Positions 44,771 to 54,487 of a DNA stretch of 64,000 nt are shown one piece after another. The stretch covers positions 1 through 64,000 of the forward strand of contig NZ_SJOF01000006.1 of assembly GCF_004331255.1 (NCBI RefSeq), read 5' to 3'. How positions within the stretch are numbered: the first letter of the stretch is position 1; every line of letters begins with the position of its first letter. Made by a program: the position numbers and the translations under genes. This stretch comes from Acinetobacter sp. ANC 4173. GTDB taxonomy: Bacteria; Pseudomonadota; Gammaproteobacteria; Pseudomonadales; Moraxellaceae. The notes beneath the pieces are model-generated. The model had not been told where the DNA came from and made no database searches. It saw only the letters and a list, made by a program, of their open reading frames with translations.

Positions 44771-45244
44771 TTAGCACCCTGTTTTACTTTTAAATGCTCT
44801 GCCAATAACTTCGACACAGACTGAATAAGTATCCGCATCAGGGATGGTGACGGTGATTTCATGTTCAGCAGTCGTTGATCCAACTGGATTAAAAGTAATT
44901 GTTTCAGGCGCGGTAATTGTTAGTTGTGAGTTTTCGAAAGTTAATTTTTGAATCGGTGTAGAGGAAGCCGAAGATTTTGCGATCAGCCCCGTCGACCAAT
45001 TGGTTCTATTAGCATTTAAACAATTGCTACCATCTGAACTTCCACAAATTGTGACCGTTTTCCCAAGTCTCACCGCTTCGGTTCGCGCTTGCTGAAGGAA
45101 ATTTAAAATATCACCACTACTTGTTTTGACTTTAGTATTTTTTAATGTTCGGCTTAAATTCGGAGCGGCTAAGGTCGCGATTATCGCAAGTACCGCAATC
45201 GTGACCATAAGTTCAACAAGGGTAAATCCTTTTCTAGTTTTCAT
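44771..45244 (-). CDS. fimT: FimT/GspH-family pseudopilin
   Basis: This is a 157-residue pseudopilin from the ATG at 45244, which overlaps the stop of the PilE-like gene by 4 bases (ATGA). A GTG at 45253 in frame is possible but less likely. The signal segment is [22 protein letters not shown], typical of type IV pilin peptidase substrates with Glu5. The C-terminal part has the FimT/GspH beta fold with an even number of cysteines ([14 protein letters not shown], final TGC). FimT proteins of naturally transformable bacteria can bind DNA; whether this one does cannot be read directly. Confidence 0.86.
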   Translation of the reverse strand: MKTRKGFTLVELMVTIAVLAIIATLAAPNLSRTLKNTKVKTSSGDILNFLQQARTEAVRLGKTVTICGSSDGSNCLNANRTNWSTGLIAKSSASSTPIQKLTFENSQLTITAPETITFNPVGSTTAEHEITVTIPDADTYSVCVEVIGRAFKSKTGC

Positions 45245-45636
45245 TTCCAGCACCCAGATGTCGTTGGTGTTTTAGCCCCATCTTCTTTTAATGTTAATGT
45301 CCCGCATAAAGAATCAGACTGCACACTGGTGGGTGTTGCGGTAATCGTATAGGTCTGAGATGAATTGGCTACATTAATTGATAAGGTATAGTACCTGGTT
45401 ATATTTGCAGGTGATTTCAATGCTGTAGGGATGTCGGCCACTGCAGGATAACTGAATGACGCATTATATTTACTCTCTAAAAATTGAGCTAAAGTGAGCA
45501 TGGCCGCTTGTGTTTCTGTTCTATGACTTGCCACGATATATTTTGTATAACTCGGTATAGCGATAGCTGCAAAAATTGCAATGATTGCCACAACAATCAT
45601 TAATTCAATTAAAGTAAACCCCAATGATGATTTCAT
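45241..45636 (-). CDS. pilE: PilE-like type IV pilin protein
   Basis: This 131-residue pilin has a very short leader, MKSSLG, then [22 protein letters not shown], the textbook class III N-helix with Glu5. The C-terminal domain is small and ends with a Cys pair ([10 protein letters not shown]...SGCW) that forms the D-loop. It is the first gene of the minor pilin operon and translationally coupled to the fimT-like gene. It is more likely a minor PilE-like pilin than the major pilin PilA. The promoter should lie in the AT-rich 45637-45945 region. Confidence 0.87.
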   Translation of the reverse strand: MKSSLGFTLIELMIVVAIIAIFAAIAIPSYTKYIVASHRTETQAAMLTLAQFLESKYNASFSYPAVADIPTALKSPANITRYYTLSINVANSSQTYTITATPTSVQSDSLCGTLTLKEDGAKTPTTSGCWK

Positions 45637-45945
45637 TTGCCACCTAGCTTAAGTATTTATAAATATTTCTTAGACAAAATTTTTCGTAGTTATCATATAA
45701 TTTATTAAACTAATTATCAAAAAAAAAAGATAGTGTGACAAAAATCGTCATTTAACTATAATTAATGTTAAAAATTGATTAAATTAAACTTGGAAAATAA
45801 ATAATAAATAGATATTGAATAAAATAGAAATGAATTAACAAATTTATATACAAATTATCGCTGTGGTAAATATTTTAAAAATTACATACCATCATATTTA
45901 TACCATTAAAGAAATTATTATTTCATTCAATTCAAGGAGCTAAAG
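45637..45945. other. AT-rich intergenic region between pilE and psiE-like gene
   Basis: The 309 bases are extremely AT-rich with runs of A and T. They lie between divergent genes and must carry both promoters. A clear AAGGAG ribosome binding site precedes the psiE-like ATG. I found no specific operator. Such AT content suits H-NS-type silencing, which is inference. Confidence 0.4.
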
Positions 45946-46443
45946 ATGTCTGGACGAGATCCCAAAGTGGTTAAACTTGAAACCCTCCTCGACCGATTAG
46001 GTAATTTCGCGGTTGAAAGCTTTCACTACATTGCCCTATTCATTATTGGCTGTATGGTGGCATGGTCTGCGGTGCATACCGTAATCGAAATTTTAACCGT
46101 CAAACAATACGCCACGATCGATGATATTTTATTGTTATTTATCTATTTAGAATTGGGTGCCATGGTTGGCATTTATTTTAAAACCAATCATATGCCTGTA
46201 CGCTTTTTGATTTATGTGGCTATTACTGCACTCACTCGTCTTTTAATTTCCGATATTCAGCACGACCATAAAGCCGATATGGATTTGGTGATTATTACAG
46301 GTTCAATCCTGATTCTTGCATTAGCCATTTTAATTGTGCGTTATGCGTCATGGACTTTTCCTTCCGTCATGCGTGATAAACATCAAGATCAACCCTTAGC
46401 TCAAGGTAAAACCCCGCGCCCTGAAGATGATGAATTGGCTTAA
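45946..46443 (+). CDS. PsiE-family membrane protein
   Basis: This 165-residue inner-membrane protein has four predicted helices (about 23-47, 57-75, 85-100 and 112-130), matching the phosphate-starvation-inducible E family (PF06146). The typical segments LFIYLELGAMVGIYFKTNHMPVRFLIYVAITALTR are recognisable in pieces (LELGAMVGIYF, HMPVRFLIY). Its function is unknown even in E. coli. A Pho box was not recognised upstream, so phosphate control is not shown. The C-terminal tail of about 30 residues is hydrophilic and cytoplasmic-like. Confidence 0.87.
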   Translation: MSGRDPKVVKLETLLDRLGNFAVESFHYIALFIIGCMVAWSAVHTVIEILTVKQYATIDDILLLFIYLELGAMVGIYFKTNHMPVRFLIYVAITALTRLLISDIQHDHKADMDLVIITGSILILALAILIVRYASWTFPSVMRDKHQDQPLAQGKTPRPEDDELA

Positions 46444-46525
46444 TTTGATCCTGTAAATATAGCTTGCCTACTTTCGAGCATGACCTCTGTAGCTGCGTTC
46501 AAATCGGGAGTTGGGAGGCTTTTCT

Positions 46526-46939
46526 CTATCTTGGGACTAAAACATAACGACCATTTTCAAAGATCCAATACATGTTTTGCGGAGGGTCAGGCAGTCCTAG
46601 GCGCTGCCAGTCGTTGATAATCCGATAATTAGAACTTTCTATTCGTGAATTGCCATCACCAAAAACATAACTGGTACTTTGATGATTGTATTGGGTATAG
46701 GTGGGTGCCTGTAAGTTAATGCTGACGTTGGCTTGTGGTCGATCCCAATTCGGCGGCCGATGATCATGCGGAGGATAAGGTCGATGCGGATATGGGGGGT
46801 ACGGCGGATAAGGTCGATAATTGGGGCGTTTGGTACTGGTTCCCTGATAATTCGACCAACCATTGGCATCTGCGAAGGCAGAGTTAGAACTCAGCATTAA
46901 GATGGCTATGCCACATGCAAAATAGAACTTCACTTTCAT
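46526..46939 (-). CDS. Exported Pro/Tyr/His-rich protein with RcnB-like C-terminus
   Basis: The 137-residue protein starts with a signal peptide (cleavage near AFA-DA). The middle (about 38-70) is rich in Pro, Tyr, Arg and His, with repeated PYPP units, and looks unstructured. The C-terminal segment DWQRLGLPDPPQNMYWIFEN...YVLV resembles the RcnB family pattern (LPxPPxGYxW...YVLV). RcnB is a periplasmic protein involved in nickel/cobalt homeostasis in E. coli, but members vary. The His residues could bind metal. It is transcribed alone on the minus strand. The relation to RcnB is a visual match only. Confidence 0.62.
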   Translation of the reverse strand: MKVKFYFACGIAILMLSSNSAFADANGWSNYQGTSTKRPNYRPYPPYPPYPHRPYPPHDHRPPNWDRPQANVSINLQAPTYTQYNHQSTSYVFGDGNSRIESSNYRIINDWQRLGLPDPPQNMYWIFENGRYVLVPR

Positions 46940-47113
46940 CTGCTGTTTCCAATGTTCTTTGTTGATATTTTAACCTAAGTTTCTACCCAAGCATGCATAA
47001 AAATAGCAGGCTGGGCAAAGATTTGTACAGGATGTTATTCCCGCTCTGAATGTGAATTTTGATTGCTATGCTTTATGTTAAAATAATTTTTTTCATGGAT
47101 TAGGTGGAACATT

Positions 47114-47566
47114 GTGGCGGAATTAAACTTTGAACGACTGCATCAATTTTTCTCAAAAGTACCGAGCGTACAAAAAAGATTAATCGACTCTTATGGAACA
47201 GACGGTCAACATGCGTGGTGGTTTAAATTCCAAATTAATGTCGATCATCCTCTCGCATGGCAAACCGTTCAAGAACTAGGACATGTACTGAATTACATTT
47301 CGACCAATGAACGTTTACCAACCTTATTCATGCCTGTTTCGCCGCCCCCCTATATGAATGGTGAAGCCAAAGAATTTCTGGCATGGGTCATTCAATGTAA
47401 CCATCCAGACTTTAGCCCCGATATTGTGTGTGACTGGCTTGAAGCTCGTTTACCACAACCTGTCGAAGATGAAGCACAGTGGAAGATTAAAACCGATTTA
47501 CATGAATTAGATAACATGACCGATAAAGAGTTGGATGAAATAATACCGCCGAATCCTGAGCAATAA
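47114..47566 (+). CDS. Conserved hypothetical cytoplasmic protein
   Basis: The 150-residue product begins at a GTG with GGTGG eight bases upstream. It is acidic and soluble, with several tryptophans (HAWWFKF, EFLAWVIQC, CDWLEARL) and a very acidic C-terminal tail (about 120-150). I do not recognise the family and see no catalytic motif, signal peptide or membrane helix. It has its own terminator and no operon partner. The convergent gene is the phospholipase D-family protein. Confidence 0.6.
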   Translation: MAELNFERLHQFFSKVPSVQKRLIDSYGTDGQHAWWFKFQINVDHPLAWQTVQELGHVLNYISTNERLPTLFMPVSPPPYMNGEAKEFLAWVIQCNHPDFSPDIVCDWLEARLPQPVEDEAQWKIKTDLHELDNMTDKELDEIIPPNPEQ

Positions 47567-47570
47567 TCCC

Positions 47571-47606
47571 AAACAAAAAAAGCGCATCATGCGCTTTTTT
47601 TGTTTG
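47571..47606. terminator. Bidirectional terminator, 16-bp perfect stem
   Basis: AAACAAAAAAAGCGCA (47571-47586) pairs perfectly with 47590-47605 around a TCA loop, giving T-tracts on both strands. It lies directly after the hypothetical gene stop. A second hairpin without T-tract (CAAGCCTTCT / AGAAGGCTTG, 47657-47666 and 47676-47685) serves as an extra stop on the opposite side. Confidence 0.88.
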
Positions 47607-47694
47607 AGCTTGCTCTTGCGTCACTATGCTACTTAGCTCCTTCAAGGAGAAAGGATCAAGCCTTCTGCCTCTGGAAGAAGGCTTGAATGAAAGT

Positions 47695-49158
47695 TTAAAA
47701 CGTCGATAAACCACTCCACTCCATAAAACGATACAACGCATATTTCAACTTTGAGTCATCCGCATACTTGGTATAGTCCACACTCATTTGTTTCCCTCCG
47801 AGGTTTGACCATGCCGTATTAAAGTACTGATTCGCATCTTGAAACACTTGGGCTTGAGTCGAACCCAATACCCGTAAGTCTGTCTCTAAATTATAATTTT
47901 TAATATTCCGCGCAGTAAAATTGGCTGAGCCTAAAATCATTTCACTACTGTTGCCACTATGCTTCACAATCATCTTGCTGTGGCATTGTTCACCTTGAGT
48001 ATTACACCAGCGCACAGCTATGCCTGCTTCATGTAACTCCGATGCCACCTGACGGTTTGGAATGCCATTTTTTTGACGTCCAAAAGCATCTTTATTCGGA
48101 TCAAGTAAAACCCGCAATTGCACACCGCGCTCTTGTGCCGCAATGAGGGCTTGAATAATTTGTCGTTCGGATAAATAGAACATGGCCAAATCAATCTGAT
48201 CGTGTTTTTTTGCAGTCGTAATTAAGTTTAACGTCGCTTCTAAAATGGCTTGTTCCGTCAAGACCTGCACTTGGGGTTCTGTTTTGGCGGCTTCTAACTC
48301 ACCCAGAATAATCACAGGCATATCGCCACCAGACATTCGACCTACCGCTTGCTCGGTCTTTAAAATATCGATCGCGGCATTGCCCGTCACCACTAAAGCA
48401 ATATTAGAGTGTCGTGAACTGCCATCATGTGGGTTCATAGAAGTGACTAAAGCCTTCCACCCCTGTGCAGTATCTACGACCAAAGTTTTACGATGATTGG
48501 CTTTAAAATTAAATAAATTAAAATAACTGCGTAAGGTAATGGGTTCTTTACCAAATGGATTTGGCAACCAACCTTTTTCAGGATTATTGCCTGCATTTTG
48601 ACAGCACAAATACCAGAAACCTGACCAAGTTGGATTTGATGCCCGCAGTGGACGCAAATCGGTTTCAATCACATCAATCCCCGCTTGACGTAGTTGACGA
48701 TAATGTTCAGGCGCTACGCTGCCATAGACCGAATTAATGGGGTCGGTAATAAATTTAATTTCAACCTGAGGAAACTGACGGCGTTTCGAAATTAAGGCAT
48801 CGGTTAATTGTTGGGTTAGCGCTTGCTGTTGCAGTTTCGATTCACCAACTTCTTTATTGAATAAAAACATATCCAATACAATGGTGGTTTGTGCTTCATC
48901 AATCATTTTTAACATTTCATTAAAAATGACCTGCTGTTGCTGCTGTTTGCCATCACGGGTTAAATAAGTTTGATCTGCTAAAAACCTCACTTGGGCATGC
49001 CGTAATTTTCCTGTGTAATTTAAACCTTCAGGTAACGGCTTCAGTGTGTGATAAATCCCAGAAGCCAAATAGCCCAGCGCCAAGAAACTGACGATGACCG
49101 TAACATAACGCCGCGGCGTCCAATTTAATTTATGATGAATTTTTCGGAAAATACGCAT
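47695..49158 (-). CDS. Phospholipase D-family protein (cardiolipin synthase-like)
   Basis: This 487-residue protein has one N-terminal membrane helix (about 19-37) and two PLD half-domains. The first HKD motif is complete: HRKTLVVD near residue 240. The second, HSKMIVKH near residue 396, keeps His and Lys and the downstream GSANFT, but His replaces the Asp normally eight positions in. Enzymes of this family hydrolyse phosphodiesters or make cardiolipin by transphosphatidylation; the changed second motif makes activity less certain. The segments DMFLFN and NAAIDI also recall ClsC-like proteins. It lies on the inner membrane facing the periplasm by topology. Transcription is monocistronic. Confidence 0.83.
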   Translation of the reverse strand: MRIFRKIHHKLNWTPRRYVTVIVSFLALGYLASGIYHTLKPLPEGLNYTGKLRHAQVRFLADQTYLTRDGKQQQQQVIFNEMLKMIDEAQTTIVLDMFLFNKEVGESKLQQQALTQQLTDALISKRRQFPQVEIKFITDPINSVYGSVAPEHYRQLRQAGIDVIETDLRPLRASNPTWSGFWYLCCQNAGNNPEKGWLPNPFGKEPITLRSYFNLFNFKANHRKTLVVDTAQGWKALVTSMNPHDGSSRHSNIALVVTGNAAIDILKTEQAVGRMSGGDMPVIILGELEAAKTEPQVQVLTEQAILEATLNLITTAKKHDQIDLAMFYLSERQIIQALIAAQERGVQLRVLLDPNKDAFGRQKNGIPNRQVASELHEAGIAVRWCNTQGEQCHSKMIVKHSGNSSEMILGSANFTARNIKNYNLETDLRVLGSTQAQVFQDANQYFNTAWSNLGGKQMSVDYTKYADDSKLKYALYRFMEWSGLSTF

Positions 49159-49162
49159 AAGA

Positions 49163-49196
49163 AAAAACCTAACCCAATAGGTTCAGGCTAGGTTTT
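49163..49196 (-). terminator. Hairpin between znuD and phospholipase D-family gene
   Basis: AAAACCTA and TAGGTTTT arms flank about 16 bases between the znuD stop and the next gene's start, with T-rich sequence on either strand. Confidence 0.55.
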
Positions 49197-49263
49197 CTTG
49201 ACACAATTTTCAAGTGGCTTTGTGTGACATCACCTTGAATCAATTCAAAAAACTAATAGTTCC

Positions 49264-51318
49264 TTAGAAACCAAATTCCAACCCAACTGTGAAGTTCCGC
49301 CCCATTTGTGGAAGTGTCGATAAGAATGATGCATGGTTATATACGGTTTCATCTAACAGGTTATTGGCTTTGGCATAAACACGATAATCTGTTTTATCCG
49401 AAAGACGGGCGGCATAAGCTAAACCCAGATTTACCATATTGTAGCCATCGGTTTCTGTTTCATAGACTGCAATTTTATCTTGCTTAAAGGCACGGTAATA
49501 TTCCGCAGTCCCTGAGAAACCATCACCAAAATCAGCATCAAAACGTGTACCTACACGACCACCTGGAACACGTGGCGCATCCCCTTCAGCATCAATTTTC
49601 CCACGCACATAGTCACCAAATAACGTGGCGGTATAGATTGGCGACAGTTGATATGAAATTTCCCCTTCAGCCCCATAAAAACGTGCTTTATCTTGCGTAT
49701 ATTGAATTAAACGAAAATCTTCATAACGATCTAAGGTCTGCGCATAAATATAATCATCAAACCAGTTATGGAACACATGAACATGATAGTTCAGTCGATC
49801 GGTATCGTAATGGAAACCCACTTCAAGGTTATTCGATTTCTCAACAGCTAAATTTTCATTGCCCAACTCATAGGTATTGGTTGCCAGATGCTTACCTTGC
49901 GAATACAACTCTTGCGCCATCGGTAAACGTTCTTGATGCGACGCAACTAAAGACAATTTATAGTTCGGTGCAAATGCCCAGTTTGCTGCACCTGAATAGG
50001 AAAATGCGTGATCGTCATAATCTTTTTGTGGCGAATCAATATCAATACTTTGCTGATCCAAACGTGCTGCGAGTTCGAAATGTACATCGTTCCATTGACG
50101 ATGCTCTAAAGCAAACACGCTCCATTTATCCGTAGTACTTGGCCCCGCAAATAACGCCTCTTCTCCCGTAATATCGAGTTTTTGACGACCAAATTGAGTG
50201 CCGATTACCCCTTCCCAAGCCCCAATCGGGTTATGCAGCAATTCTAAACGCGTGTCATAACCTTGGCTTTTAAAGGTTGTGGCAGCTTGACCATCTTCAA
50301 TTTCATCATGTTGATAATCGGTATAACTCGCTTGTACACGTAGTTTTTGGAAGCCTGCAAATGGGTCTGCCAACTCACTTCTGAAATCATAACGCTCGGA
50401 TTTTAGATCGACCCAAGGTCCCGCATGACTATGGTCATGTTCATCTTCTTCATGGTCATGATCGTGCTCACCACAATCTAAATGTGGTTGTCCTGTTAAA
50501 TGCGCTTCACAGCTTTCATATTCATGATTATGGCCAGGCAATCCATATTGATCTTGACGATTGGTATAAGAAATTCCCGTAAAACCACGATCATAAATCC
50601 ACGACAGTCCTAAAGTCACATTTTGAGACTCTGCAAAAGTGTTATCTACGCGACGTTCTTTTTCACCTTCATGGACATAATCTGGAGCAATATAATTATT
50701 TGCATCACGTTTCAGTCCTTCGACCCTTAACGCGACTTGATCACCCAAACCAACCGTTACCCCTGCTGTAGCCAACTTTTCATCGTTGCCTGTGTTGTAA
50801 CGTACACCAAGTTTTCCTTCATAGCCGTTCTCTGGCATCTGGGTCGGAATCTTATTGTCCGTGACATTGACTAAACCGCCTACATTTCCAGCCCCGTACA
50901 ATAAGGTTGATGGACCACGGACAATTTCAATTTGCTTGGCTAAAGTGGGATCTACGGTAACCGCATGATCGGGCGATAACGTAGATACATCCATGGTTTC
51001 AGAAGCATTTGCCAAGACTTTGACACGTGCTGCATCTTGCCCTCGAATCACGGGGCGACTGGCACCTGGACCAAACTGATTGGAATATACCCCGACCTGA
51101 TCACTTAGTGCTTCACCGATGGTGGTGCCACCTTGTGCCAACTGATCGCTTTTAATGACATTATCGGCAGCCGAATAATCCACGGCGGTCTGTACTAAAG
51201 GATGTGCTGTCACTTGAATGGTGTCTAATTTTTGCGTAGATTCATCATCTTGTGCAAATGCAGAAGGTGCGATTACCGCAAGAATCGCAACGGAAAGTAA
51301 ATTCTTATGAAATAACAT
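49264..51318 (-). CDS. znuD: TonB-dependent zinc receptor, ZnuD-like
   Basis: This 684-residue outer-membrane receptor has a signal peptide (cleavage near AFA-QD), a TonB box (DTIQVTAHP), a plug with the motif PVIRGQDAARVKVLANASE and IEIVRGPSTLLYGAGNVGG, and a beta-barrel ending in Gly-Phe. A His/Asp/Glu cluster (DCGEHDHDHEEDEHDHSHAG, about 280-300) preceded by CEAHLTGQPHLDC is an extracellular zinc-capturing loop like that of ZnuD. A perfect Zur-type palindrome lies 33 bases before the start. It should import zinc, and expression should rise in zinc starvation. It is probably monocistronic. Confidence 0.93.
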   Translation of the reverse strand: MLFHKNLLSVAILAVIAPSAFAQDDESTQKLDTIQVTAHPLVQTAVDYSAADNVIKSDQLAQGGTTIGEALSDQVGVYSNQFGPGASRPVIRGQDAARVKVLANASETMDVSTLSPDHAVTVDPTLAKQIEIVRGPSTLLYGAGNVGGLVNVTDNKIPTQMPENGYEGKLGVRYNTGNDEKLATAGVTVGLGDQVALRVEGLKRDANNYIAPDYVHEGEKERRVDNTFAESQNVTLGLSWIYDRGFTGISYTNRQDQYGLPGHNHEYESCEAHLTGQPHLDCGEHDHDHEEDEHDHSHAGPWVDLKSERYDFRSELADPFAGFQKLRVQASYTDYQHDEIEDGQAATTFKSQGYDTRLELLHNPIGAWEGVIGTQFGRQKLDITGEEALFAGPSTTDKWSVFALEHRQWNDVHFELAARLDQQSIDIDSPQKDYDDHAFSYSGAANWAFAPNYKLSLVASHQERLPMAQELYSQGKHLATNTYELGNENLAVEKSNNLEVGFHYDTDRLNYHVHVFHNWFDDYIYAQTLDRYEDFRLIQYTQDKARFYGAEGEISYQLSPIYTATLFGDYVRGKIDAEGDAPRVPGGRVGTRFDADFGDGFSGTAEYYRAFKQDKIAVYETETDGYNMVNLGLAYAARLSDKTDYRVYAKANNLLDETVYNHASFLSTLPQMGRNFTVGLEFGF

Positions 51319-51350
51319 GAGTCAGGTTTGGTCTGGTGAAAGTCATTAAT

Positions 51351-51365
51351 TGTTATAATATAACA
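51351..51365. promoter_or_regulatory. Zur box
   Basis: TGTTATAATATAACA is a perfect 15-base palindrome (7+1+7), the core of the E. coli-type Zur operator (TGTTATANTATAACA). It lies 32 bases upstream of the znuD start codon. Zinc-bound Zur would block transcription of znuD. Confidence 0.92.
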
Positions 51366-51476
51366 TTACCATTATTTTGCAATAAGAAACAGAATCTCCC
51401 CGCTAAGTTCTTTATCCTGTTTTAGCGCATTATCATTTTATCGCCTTATCTCGAATTATGGGATTGACCAGATTTC

Positions 51477-52241
51477 ATGCCATTTACCATTTCACATGCT
51501 GTCCTTGCACCGCCTTTAGCCAAACTCAGTGGTGGCCGATTACCGATTGCAGCTATTGCTATTGGTTGCATGACGCCAGATTTAAATCGTCTGTTTACCC
51601 AAGACAATTCAAATACCACCCATTACTGGTCTTCACTGATTCATCCCGATCTTTGGATTGGACTCAGCTTTTGTCTTCTATGGTACGTACTATTACGGCC
51701 CTGTTTTTATCGCTTTTTGGGCATTCAGCATGAACTCAGGCTCAGTAGTGCGATACGTATTTTTAAATTTTTAATAGGCATCATTCTGGCAGTACTTCTC
51801 GGTACAGCCACGCATTTATTCTGGGATGGACTCACCCATGTCGACTTCCGTACCTTGTTCGGACATGAGTTTTTAAGCCAGAAGATTTCTTTGTTAGGGC
51901 ACTATTATCCGCTACACCGCATTTTACAAATTGGCACATCGGCACTGGCTCTCCCCTTGTTGGCATGGATGAGTTGGCGTTATTACCAAACCTATCAGCA
52001 ACATTTTCCTGTCAGTTTACAAATCAAATGCTTTGCAATTGGACTGTTCATATTCAGCCTTTTGGGTGGTCTGGTGAGTCTTTGGGACTATGCGCGTTAT
52101 ATCCCCACGCAAGTTTGGCATTCAGACCTGTATTATTTTACGGGGCGAAGTATTAATGAGTTTAGCCAAATGGCTTTACTGATATTGATCTTTGGCTGCA
52201 TTCTGTTTTTATTTTTAGATCGTGATCATCGTTTAGGCTGA
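51477..52241 (+). CDS. DUF4184 family membrane protein
   Basis: This 254-residue membrane protein matches DUF4184: N-terminal MPFTISHAVLAPPL and the segments GCMTPDL and FWDGLTHVD are characteristic, with six to seven hydrophobic helices. His and Asp in the ISHA and GLTH segments resemble YdjM/LexA-regulated membrane-bound hydrolases (PF04307 superfamily), so a metal-dependent hydrolase function is possible but unproved. A shadow frame at 51458 overlaps it in another frame. It is divergent from znuD; the Zur box lies 112 bases upstream of it but is placed for znuD. Confidence 0.83.
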   Translation: MPFTISHAVLAPPLAKLSGGRLPIAAIAIGCMTPDLNRLFTQDNSNTTHYWSSLIHPDLWIGLSFCLLWYVLLRPCFYRFLGIQHELRLSSAIRIFKFLIGIILAVLLGTATHLFWDGLTHVDFRTLFGHEFLSQKISLLGHYYPLHRILQIGTSALALPLLAWMSWRYYQTYQQHFPVSLQIKCFAIGLFIFSLLGGLVSLWDYARYIPTQVWHSDLYYFTGRSINEFSQMALLILIFGCILFLFLDRDHRLG

Positions 52242-52392
52242 ATTTAGACCAACGCTTAAATGCTATTTCATGCCTTTTTTAAGCTATACCTTGAGAGTCA
52301 ATGCCCAAAGAGGCATAATCCTACCTTTATTTCTGGCGGTACGCTGTTTACGTATTCGCTACCTTTAGCCATATAGTTGGATTTTATACGCT

Positions 52393-54180
52393 ATGATGCG
52401 AACTCATTACTGCGGTTCTTTAACCGAAGCCCAAATTGATGAAACAGTAACCCTTTGCGGTTGGGTACATCGTCGCCGTGACCACGGTGGTGTTATTTTC
52501 CTCGACATGCGTGACCGTGATGGTTTAGTTCAAGTCGTTATTGATCCAGATACTCCTGAAGCATTCGCAACTGCGGACAAAGCACGTTCAGAATTCGTAT
52601 TAAAAATTACAGGCCGTGTACGTCGCCGTTATGAAGGCACAGAAAATGCCAATATGGTGAGCGGTCAAATCGAAGTTTTGGGTAAAGACATTGAAGTTCT
52701 TGCTCAGTCTGAAACTCCGCCATTCCCATTGAATGACGAAAATACCAATATTTCAGAAGAAATTCGTTTGAAATATCGTTTCTTGGACATCCGTCGTCCA
52801 GAAATGTTAGAGCGTTTACGTTTCCGTTCTAAAGTGACTAACTTAATTCGTAATTACTTCGAAGATCATGGCTTCTTAGACGTTGAAACACCAATCTTGA
52901 CCCGTGCAACACCAGAAGGCGCACGTGACTATTTAGTACCAAGCCGTGTTTCAAATGGTAGCTTCTACGCGCTTCCACAATCACCACAATTGTTCAAACA
53001 ATTGTTAATGGTGGGTGGTATTGATCGTTACTACCAAATCGCGAAATGTTTCCGTGACGAAGATTTGCGTGCAGATCGTCAACCTGAATTTACCCAAATC
53101 GACGTTGAAACATCGTTCATGAGTGACGATGACATCATGGATTTAATGGAAGGCTTAACGGTTAAAATGTTCAACGAATTATTGAATGTAAAATTCGATA
53201 AATTTGAACGTATGACTTACGCCGATGCAATGCGTGACTATGCCTCTGACAAACCAGATATGCGTATTCCATTGAAACTGGTTGATGTTGCAGACTTAAT
53301 GCAAGACGTTGAGTTCAAAGTCTTCGCTGGTCCTGCTAAAGATCCTAAAGGTCGTATCGTGGCTTTACGTGTGCCTGGCGCAGGTTCGCTGCCACGTAGT
53401 GCGATTGACGAATACACTAAATTCGTTGGCATCTACGGTGCGAAAGGTTTGGCTTACATCAAAGTCAACGAACTTGAAAAAGGCATCGAAGGTCTTCAAT
53501 CTCCAATCGTTAAATTCATTGAGCCAATCGTGCTTGATTTGTTAAAACGTGTTGGTGCTGAAAATGGCGACATCGTGTTCTTCGGTGCAGACAAAGCCAA
53601 AGTTGTAAATGATGCAATGGGCGCACTTCGTGTGAAAATTGGCCATGACATGAAACTTGCAACTTGCGAGTGGGCGCCGCTTTGGGTAGTTGACTTCCCA
53701 ATGTTTGAAGAAACAGATGATGGCAAATGGACTTCTGTGCATCACCCATTCACACTGCCAAAATCAAGTGTTGAAGAAGTGAAGAACAACCCAGGTGCTG
53801 CGCTTTCTGTTGCTTACGACATGGTATTGAACGGCACTGAAGTTGGTGGTGGTTCACTCCGTATCTATACTTTAGAAATGCAAAAAGCAATTTTTGAAGC
53901 ATTAGGTATTGGCGAAGAAGAAGCAGAAGAAAAATTCAGCTTCTTACTCAATGCATTACGTTACGGTGTGCCTCCGCATGGTGGTTTGGCATTTGGTCTT
54001 GACCGTTTGATCATGTTGATGACTGGTGCATCTTCAATTCGTGATGTAATCGCATTCCCGAAAACCAAGACTGCTGAATGTCCATTGACTCAAGCACCAG
54101 CGCCAGTTGAAGCCAACCAATTGCGTGACCTTGGTATTCGTTTACGTGAAAAACAAAAAGTTGAAGCAAAAGAAGCATAA
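52393..54180 (+). CDS. aspS: Aspartyl-tRNA synthetase
   Basis: AspS (595 residues) charges tRNA-Asp. The bacterial type has an N-terminal OB-fold anticodon-binding domain ([23 protein letters not shown]), class II motif 2 ([19 protein letters not shown]), a bacterial insertion (GAD) domain about 300-410, and motif 3 ([13 protein letters not shown]) near 535. The length matches E. coli AspS (590). Two in-frame ATG codons at 52393 and 52396 are both possible. It ends in a strong terminator. In Acinetobacter aspS marks one border of the lipooligosaccharide outer-core locus, which fits the following genes. Confidence 0.98.
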   Translation: MMRTHYCGSLTEAQIDETVTLCGWVHRRRDHGGVIFLDMRDRDGLVQVVIDPDTPEAFATADKARSEFVLKITGRVRRRYEGTENANMVSGQIEVLGKDIEVLAQSETPPFPLNDENTNISEEIRLKYRFLDIRRPEMLERLRFRSKVTNLIRNYFEDHGFLDVETPILTRATPEGARDYLVPSRVSNGSFYALPQSPQLFKQLLMVGGIDRYYQIAKCFRDEDLRADRQPEFTQIDVETSFMSDDDIMDLMEGLTVKMFNELLNVKFDKFERMTYADAMRDYASDKPDMRIPLKLVDVADLMQDVEFKVFAGPAKDPKGRIVALRVPGAGSLPRSAIDEYTKFVGIYGAKGLAYIKVNELEKGIEGLQSPIVKFIEPIVLDLLKRVGAENGDIVFFGADKAKVVNDAMGALRVKIGHDMKLATCEWAPLWVVDFPMFEETDDGKWTSVHHPFTLPKSSVEEVKNNPGAALSVAYDMVLNGTEVGGGSLRIYTLEMQKAIFEALGIGEEEAEEKFSFLLNALRYGVPPHGGLAFGLDRLIMLMTGASSIRDVIAFPKTKTAECPLTQAPAPVEANQLRDLGIRLREKQKVEAKEA

Positions 54181-54195
54181 GCTTCCGCTTCAATC

Positions 54196-54226
54196 AAAAC
54201 CCTGCCTTTGTGCAGGGTTTTTTATT
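54196..54226 (+). terminator. Terminator after aspS
   Basis: A 10-bp stem AAAACCCTGC / GCAGGGTTTT (54196-54205, 54212-54221) is followed by a T-rich tail. Confidence 0.88.
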
Positions 54227-54487
54227 TTTAAATGAATGACTTTTTTGAAAATTACATCTTTACCAACCATTTTTTAAATTTTCTTTTGAACTTTTACCTC
54301 ATCCCGCTTAGAGTAAGCAACGATAGCCTATATTCTGTTGCAGCAGTTCCTGCCTTAATTGTTCTATTCAAAAATCCATTTTGTTCTTAAGATGCTCATT
54401 TTTTTGATTCTATCTATCTTAGATTTTTAAGTCTCTTTGCAAAATTTTCTCTCCTCCTTTCTGGTAAAAAGATTCTTGAGTCAAAAT

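Noticed and set aside
49545..50135. 196-codon plus-strand frame opposite znuD
   Set aside because: It is antisense to a clear TonB receptor with strong motifs, and has no ribosome binding site or recognisable domain.
51458..51733. 91-codon frame overlapping the DUF4184 gene start
   Set aside because: It is in another frame of a gene whose N-terminus matches its family; the product is rich in rare, non-protein-like combinations.
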